In this document: positions 5,345-8,225 of the stretch, piece by piece
Layout: each line of letters opens with the position of its first letter
Position numbering within the stretch: the first letter of the stretch is position 1
Assembly: GCA_900313465.1 (NCBI GenBank)
Contig: OMRU01000031.1
Span: forward strand, 1 to 8,225
Reading direction: 5' to 3'
From: an uncultured Clostridia bacterium
Lineage (GTDB): Bacteria; Bacillota_I; Bacilli_A; RFN20; CAG-288
DNA length: 8,225 nt
Notes under the pieces: generated by a model
The model's database searches: none
What the model was told of the DNA's origin: nothing
The model's input: only the letters and a program-made list of their open reading frames with translations
Program-made: the position numbers and the translations under genes

Positions 5345-5623
5345 ATGTCCAGAAGTTCTAAAAAGGGTCCATATTGCGATCCAAAGCTCCTCAAGAGAGT
5401 TCAGGAGCAGAATGCCTCCGGCAAGAAGGAAGTCATCAAGACTTGGTCCAGACGTTCCACTATCTTCCCGGAATTCATTGAACACACTATCTCTGTCCAC
5501 AACGGCAGAGCTTTCGTTCCAGTCTATGTCACTGAAGACATGGTTGGCCACAAATTAGGTGAATTCGTTTTCACCCGCACCTTCACCGCTCATAAAGCTG
5601 GTGACGATAAGGCTGCTAAATAA
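5345..5623 (+). CDS. rpsS: 30S ribosomal protein uS19
   Basis: The 92-residue length is normal. Family signatures are SRSSKKGPY at the N-terminus, [19 protein letters not shown] (36-54), [24 protein letters not shown] (56-79) and FTRTFTAHK. uS19 lies in the 30S head, contacts uS13 and the tRNA/intersubunit bridge region, and forms a complex with uS13 on 16S rRNA. The ribosome site AGGAGGAG is close upstream. A nearby ATG at 5338 is out of frame and not used. Confidence 0.97.
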   Translation: MSRSSKKGPYCDPKLLKRVQEQNASGKKEVIKTWSRRSTIFPEFIEHTISVHNGRAFVPVYVTEDMVGHKLGEFVFTRTFTAHKAGDDKAAK

Positions 5624-5634
5624 GGAGAGAGAAC

Positions 5635-6036
5635 ATGGCTGAAAAAGAAACCAAAACTGCTGAAGTCAAGCCTTTGGCAGAAGAAAAAGTTGTCACCGAA
5701 GCCAAGGCTAAGCTCCTTAACTATGGTGTCACTCCAAGAAAGGTCAGACTTGTCATCGATTTAGTCCGTGGCAAGGACCTTGATACTGCTTATGCTATCT
5801 TAGAAAACTGCTCTAAGATGTGCGCTAAGGATATCGAAAAGCTCATCAAGTCTGCTGAAGCTAACGCTGTCAACAACTTCAAGATGGACCGCGATTCCTT
5901 ATACATCGCTGAAATCACTGCTAATGATGCAATGAGATTAAAGAGAATCTTACCAAGAGCTAAGGGCTCTGCCAGCGGCTTAGTCAAGCGCTGGTCTCAC
6001 GTCTTCGTTACTCTCAAGACCAAGGAGGCTAAGTAA
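5635..6036 (+). CDS. rplV: 50S ribosomal protein uL22, with N-terminal extension
   Basis: The core begins near residue 24 (AKAKLLNYGVTPRKVRLVIDLVRGK) and ends in the tunnel beta-hairpin region DAMRLKRILPRAKGSASGLVKRWSHVFVTLK. uL22 lines the exit tunnel opposite uL4 and contacts several 23S domains; its hairpin is a known macrolide-resistance site. Total length is 133 against about 110-115, the extra being an acidic/lysine-rich start (MAEKETKTAEVKPLAEEK). Cysteines occur in LENCSKMCAK. The ribosome site AAGGAGAG directly follows the rpsS stop. The end of the gene (Lys-Glu-Ala-Lys-stop) encodes the ribosome site for rpsC. Confidence 0.97.
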   Translation: MAEKETKTAEVKPLAEEKVVTEAKAKLLNYGVTPRKVRLVIDLVRGKDLDTAYAILENCSKMCAKDIEKLIKSAEANAVNNFKMDRDSLYIAEITANDAMRLKRILPRAKGSASGLVKRWSHVFVTLKTKEAK

Positions 6037-6042
6037 TTATGG
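6021..6042 (+). repeat. 22-base junction repeat, copy 2 (rplV end / rpsC start)
   Basis: Identical to 3934-3955. It encodes Lys-Glu-Ala-Lys-stop at the end of uL22, the AAGGAGG ribosome site, two spacer bases after the stop and the rpsC ATG. The downstream protein is uS3, unrelated to uL23, so the identity ends at the start codon. Confidence 0.9.
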
Positions 6043-6827
6043 GTCAGAAAGTTAATCCAAACGGCTTACGTTTAGGCATCAACCGTGACTGGTCCAGTCA
6101 CTGGTATGCTGACAAGAAGACTTATGCTTCTTATCTTGAAGAAGACATCAAGATCAGAAAGTATCTTGAACCACTTCTCAACAAGATCGATGCTGGTTTA
6201 TCCAGAATTGATATTGAAAGAATCAAGAACAACATCACTATTTCCTTATTAGTTAGCCACCCAGCTATTGTCTTAGGCAAAGATGGCGCTCAGATCAAGG
6301 AAATCACTGCTAAGGTTGCCAAGCTCCTCAAGAAGGATGCCAAGACCATCAAGTTCACTATCGTCGAAATCAAGAATCCTGATTTGGACGCTATGCTTGT
6401 TGCCAAGGACATCGCCAAACAGCTTCAGGAAAGAGCTTCCTACCGTGTTGTCCAGAAGAAGGCTATTCAGAGAGTCATGAGAGCTGGTGCTCTCGGCTGC
6501 AAGACCATGACCAAGGGTCGTATCGGCGGTGCTGAAATCGCTCGTTACGAAGAATATCGTGAAGGTGTTCTTGGTCTTCACACCTTACGTCAGCCAATTG
6601 ACTATGCCTACACTCCATGCCACACCACTTATGGTGTCATTGGTGTCAAGGTCTGGATCGCTCTCCCTGAAAACTATCAGGAATTAAGAGAACGTCGTCC
6701 AGAACAGAAGACTTTCGGTCGTGGCCGTTTCAACGGCAAGGGTGGCCGCCCAAATCGCGGCAACCGTCCAGCTCCTCAGGCTACTCCAAGCGAAGGTAAG
6801 GATGCTCCTGAGCAGAAAGGAGAATAA
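6039..6827 (+). CDS. rpsC: 30S ribosomal protein uS3, with Gly/Arg-rich C-terminal tail
   Basis: The protein starts MGQKVNPNGLRLGINRDW, the standard uS3 N-terminus. A type II KH domain spans about residues 40-110 with the GKDG loop at 80-83. The C-terminal domain has GCKTMTKGRIGGAEIARYEEYREG and the block ending TTYGVIGVKVWI. uS3 forms part of the mRNA entry channel and helicase site. The usual length in Bacillus is about 218; here it is 262, with residues ~217-262 forming a low-complexity tail (GRGRFNGKGGRPNRGNRP, then Pro/Glu/Lys-rich). This RG-type tail should be disordered and RNA-binding. The last codons encode the rplP ribosome site (AAAGGAG), and only two bases separate the genes. Confidence 0.97.
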   Translation: MGQKVNPNGLRLGINRDWSSHWYADKKTYASYLEEDIKIRKYLEPLLNKIDAGLSRIDIERIKNNITISLLVSHPAIVLGKDGAQIKEITAKVAKLLKKDAKTIKFTIVEIKNPDLDAMLVAKDIAKQLQERASYRVVQKKAIQRVMRAGALGCKTMTKGRIGGAEIARYEEYREGVLGLHTLRQPIDYAYTPCHTTYGVIGVKVWIALPENYQELRERRPEQKTFGRGRFNGKGGRPNRGNRPAPQATPSEGKDAPEQKGE

Positions 6828-6829
6828 GA

Positions 6830-7249
6830 ATGTTACAACCAAAGAGATTAAAATGGCGTCGTAGCCATTTGATCAGACCAAAGGATTTCGCTTCCAGAAC
6901 CAATACGGTTGCTTACGGCGATTTTGGTCTTGTCGCTACTCGCGGTGGCTATATCACCAACCGTCAGATCGAATCTGCTCGTGTCGTCTTATCCAGATAC
7001 ACCAAGAAGTTCGGTAAGACTTACATTCGTATCTTCCCATACTTAGGTCTCACCAAGAAACCTGCTGAAGTCCGTATGGGTAATGGTAAAGGTACCGTTG
7101 AACAGTGGGTCGCTGTTGTCGATAAGGGAACTGTCATGTTCGAAATCGGCGGCATCAATCCAAATGATGCCATGTATGCTTTAAAGCAGGCTGGCTACAA
7201 ACTCTCTGTCACTACCAGAGTCGTTAAGAAAGGCGAGGAAAACAAATAA
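6830..7249 (+). CDS. rplP: 50S ribosomal protein uL16, with divergent N-terminal loop
   Basis: uL16 is recognised by [23 protein letters not shown] (41-63), [23 protein letters not shown] and [18 protein letters not shown]. It helps place the A-site tRNA acceptor end and is a late 50S assembly protein. Length is 139, near normal (about 136-144). In Bacillus the first segment is [25 protein letters not shown]; here the same-length stretch, residues 10-34, reads [18 protein letters not shown] then AYGDFGL, losing the GRAKGG motif and several basic residues. The C-terminal HKLPIKT block is YKLSVTT. The TAA stop overlaps the rpmC ATG by one base (TAATG). Confidence 0.95.
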   Translation: MLQPKRLKWRRSHLIRPKDFASRTNTVAYGDFGLVATRGGYITNRQIESARVVLSRYTKKFGKTYIRIFPYLGLTKKPAEVRMGNGKGTVEQWVAVVDKGTVMFEIGGINPNDAMYALKQAGYKLSVTTRVVKKGEENK

Positions 7250-7461
7250 TGACTATCGAAGAAGTTAGAAAATTATCTGACAAAGACCTCGCTCAGAAGG
7301 TCTATGAATTAAAGGGCGATTTACTCTCCTTGAGATTCCAGGCTAAGGCCGGTCAGTTAGACAATGGTGCAAAGATCACCGCTTGCCGTAAAGACATCGC
7401 CAGATGCTTAACGGTTGAAAATGAACGTAAAGCTGCAGCTAAAGAAGCTGCTGCTAAGTAA
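7249..7461 (+). CDS. rpmC: 50S ribosomal protein uL29
   Basis: A 70-residue two-helix protein of normal length: [21 protein letters not shown], then LLSLRFQAKAGQLDNGAKI, the family signature near residues 26-44. It binds near the tunnel exit beside uL23. The C-terminal ENERKAAAKEAAAK is an Ala/Lys helix. Two cysteines occur (ITACRKDIARCL). No strong ribosome site precedes it, only GAGG within the end of rplP; the TAATG overlap suggests re-initiation by ribosomes ending rplP. Confidence 0.96.
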   Translation: MTIEEVRKLSDKDLAQKVYELKGDLLSLRFQAKAGQLDNGAKITACRKDIARCLTVENERKAAAKEAAAK

Positions 7462-7478
7462 TTGGAGGCTAAAGTAAA

Positions 7479-7754
7479 ATGGCTGAAGAAATTAAACAGG
7501 CTACTCAGGCCCCTAAGAGAAGATTACAGGGTACTGTTATCTCCGCTAACATGATCAAGACTATCGTTGTAGAAACCGAAACCTATAAGGCTCATCCAAT
7601 CTACAAGAAGAGAGTCTCTGTTCGTAAGAAGTACAAAGTTGATGATAGAAATTCCGTCGCTAAAGTCGGTGATGTCGTCATCTTCGAAGAATGCCGTCCA
7701 TTAAGCCACGACAAGCATTTCCGCTTAGTTGAAGTGGTTAAGAAGGGAGAGTAA
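7479..7754 (+). CDS. rpsQ: 30S ribosomal protein uS17
   Basis: A 91-residue uS17 with the OB-fold core from about residue 13: [44 protein letters not shown], then [25 protein letters not shown]. It is a primary 16S rRNA binder in the 30S body. The N-terminus [12 protein letters not shown] is slightly longer than in Bacillus and resembles the acidic MAE starts of uL23, uL22 and uS10 in this operon. Ribosome site TGGAGG lies about 12 bases upstream; the preceding junction shares the GCTAAGTAATT string with the 22-base repeat. Confidence 0.97.
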   Translation: MAEEIKQATQAPKRRLQGTVISANMIKTIVVETETYKAHPIYKKRVSVRKKYKVDDRNSVAKVGDVVIFEECRPLSHDKHFRLVEVVKKGE

Positions 7755-7756
7755 CC

Positions 7757-8131
7757 ATGGTTCAGACTGAAACTAACTTAGTTGTTGCTGATAACTCTGG
7801 TGCTCGTTCTGTCAGAGTTTTCCACCTCATGGGTGGTTCTCACAGAAAATCCGCTAGTGTCGGCGATGTTGTCATTTGTGCTGTTAAGGATGCTATTCCA
7901 AACGGCAAAGTCAAGAAATCCGACGTTGTCAAGGGCGTTATTGTCCGTGTCAAGAAGGCTTATTCCAGAAAAGATGGTTCCACCATCCGTTTCGATGATA
8001 ATGCTGTCGTCTTAATCAACGAAGACGGCACTCCAAAGGGCACCCGTGTCTTCGGTCCTGTTGCTCGTGAGCTTCGTGAAAAGGGCGATAGATATATGAA
8101 GATCGTCTCTTTGGCCGTCGAAGTCTTATAG
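7757..8131 (+). CDS. rplN: 50S ribosomal protein uL14
   Basis: uL14 is nearly invariant in length (about 122); here it is 124, with the extra residues in [13 protein letters not shown] near the C-terminus. Family signatures are [15 protein letters not shown] (7-21), [15 protein letters not shown], and [14 protein letters not shown]. It sits at the subunit interface, binds bL19 and forms bridges to 16S rRNA, and is the target of the silencing factor RsfS. The ribosome site GGGAG overlaps the end of rpsQ. Its stop is TAG, the only non-TAA stop among the twelve complete operon genes. Confidence 0.97.
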   Translation: MVQTETNLVVADNSGARSVRVFHLMGGSHRKSASVGDVVICAVKDAIPNGKVKKSDVVKGVIVRVKKAYSRKDGSTIRFDDNAVVLINEDGTPKGTRVFGPVARELREKGDRYMKIVSLAVEVL

Positions 8132-8148
8132 TCTAGGAGGAAATGAAC

Positions 8149-8225
8149 ATGAAAATCAAAACTGGTGATACTGTTATCGTCCTTTCTGGCGACGACAAAG
8201 GCAAAACTGGTAAGGTCTTAAAGGC
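8149..8225 (+). CDS. rplX: 50S ribosomal protein uL24, N-terminal fragment (window edge)
   Basis: The first 25 residues are visible: MKIKTGDTVIVLSGDDKGK followed by TGKVLK, the KOW motif that opens uL24. uL24 is an assembly initiator of the 50S subunit. An in-frame ATG at 8143 also exists, but it lies only two bases after AGGAGG (8135-8140), whereas the ATG at 8149 is eight bases away, so 8149 is chosen. The gene continues beyond the window, as expected for the spc part of the operon. Confidence 0.95.
   Translation, partial: MKIKTGDTVIVLSGDDKGKTGKVLK

Noticed and set aside
5048..5551. 167-residue minus-strand ORF opposite rplB and rpsS
   Set aside because: It is a mirror frame of two certain ribosomal protein genes, with Ser/Thr/Val-rich composition and no ribosome site.
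8143..8145. Alternative in-frame rplX start at 8143
   Set aside because: Only two bases from the AGGAGG; the ATG at 8149 has normal spacing and gives the usual uL24 N-terminus.
603..8225. Genetic code 4 (TGA as Trp)
   Set aside because: Every Trp codon checked is TGG and no in-frame TGA was found in the complete genes; genes close normally at TAA or TAG.
1..8225. CRISPR array, insertion sequence, tRNA or rRNA
   Set aside because: No regularly spaced direct repeats, transposase-like protein, terminal inverted repeats, or cloverleaf-like sequence seen on either strand.

Overview
The window is the start of a bacterial S10/spc ribosomal-protein operon, with two unrelated genes upstream on the opposite strand. 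The operon order is standard (rpsJ, rplC, rplD, rplW, rplB, rpsS, rplV, rpsC, rplP, rpmC, rpsQ, rplN, rplX). Purine-rich Shine-Dalgarno sites are strong, stops are almost all TAA, Arg is mostly AGA or CGT and Pro mostly CCA, intergenic DNA is AT-rich, and a DegV-family gene is nearby. Together these suggest Bacillota, probably a host-associated anaerobic lineage near Erysipelotrichia/RF39 or other Bacilli related to Mollicutes. That placement is inference. Tryptophan is TGG at every site checked and no in-frame TGA was seen, so nothing indicates genetic code 4.

Layout. 1-487 (minus): N-terminal 162 residues of a DegV/FakB-type fatty-acid-binding protein, cut by the left edge. 488-602: its probable promoter and 5' UTR, overlapping the terminator of the next gene. 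603-1712 (minus): a class I SAM-dependent methyltransferase/spermidine-synthase-fold protein of unknown substrate. 1713-2149: a 437-base divergent intergenic region with two candidate plus-strand promoters, two palindromic operator-like elements and a hairpin-rich leader before rpsJ. 2150-8225 (plus): twelve complete ribosomal protein genes and the first codons of rplX, tightly packed (1-base overlap to 25-base gaps), with no internal terminator or promoter seen.

The operon genes supply 30S proteins (uS10, uS19, uS3, uS17) and 50S proteins (uL3, uL4, uL23, uL2, uL22, uL16, uL29, uL14, uL24), and co-transcription helps keep their stoichiometry. uL4 is the known autogenous repressor of the S10 operon in gamma-proteobacteria. 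Whether it acts on this leader is unknown. The two minus-strand genes look independently transcribed.

No new multi-gene system is visible; this is mainly a housekeeping region. The unusual content lies in the ribosomal proteins: a Cys/His-rich tail on uL4, a rewritten peptidyl-transferase-facing loop in uL3, a rewritten N-terminal loop in uL16, a histone-H1-like Ala/Lys tail on uL23, added tails on uL3, uL22 and uS3, and many cysteines overall. A 22-base exact repeat also occurs at two gene junctions.
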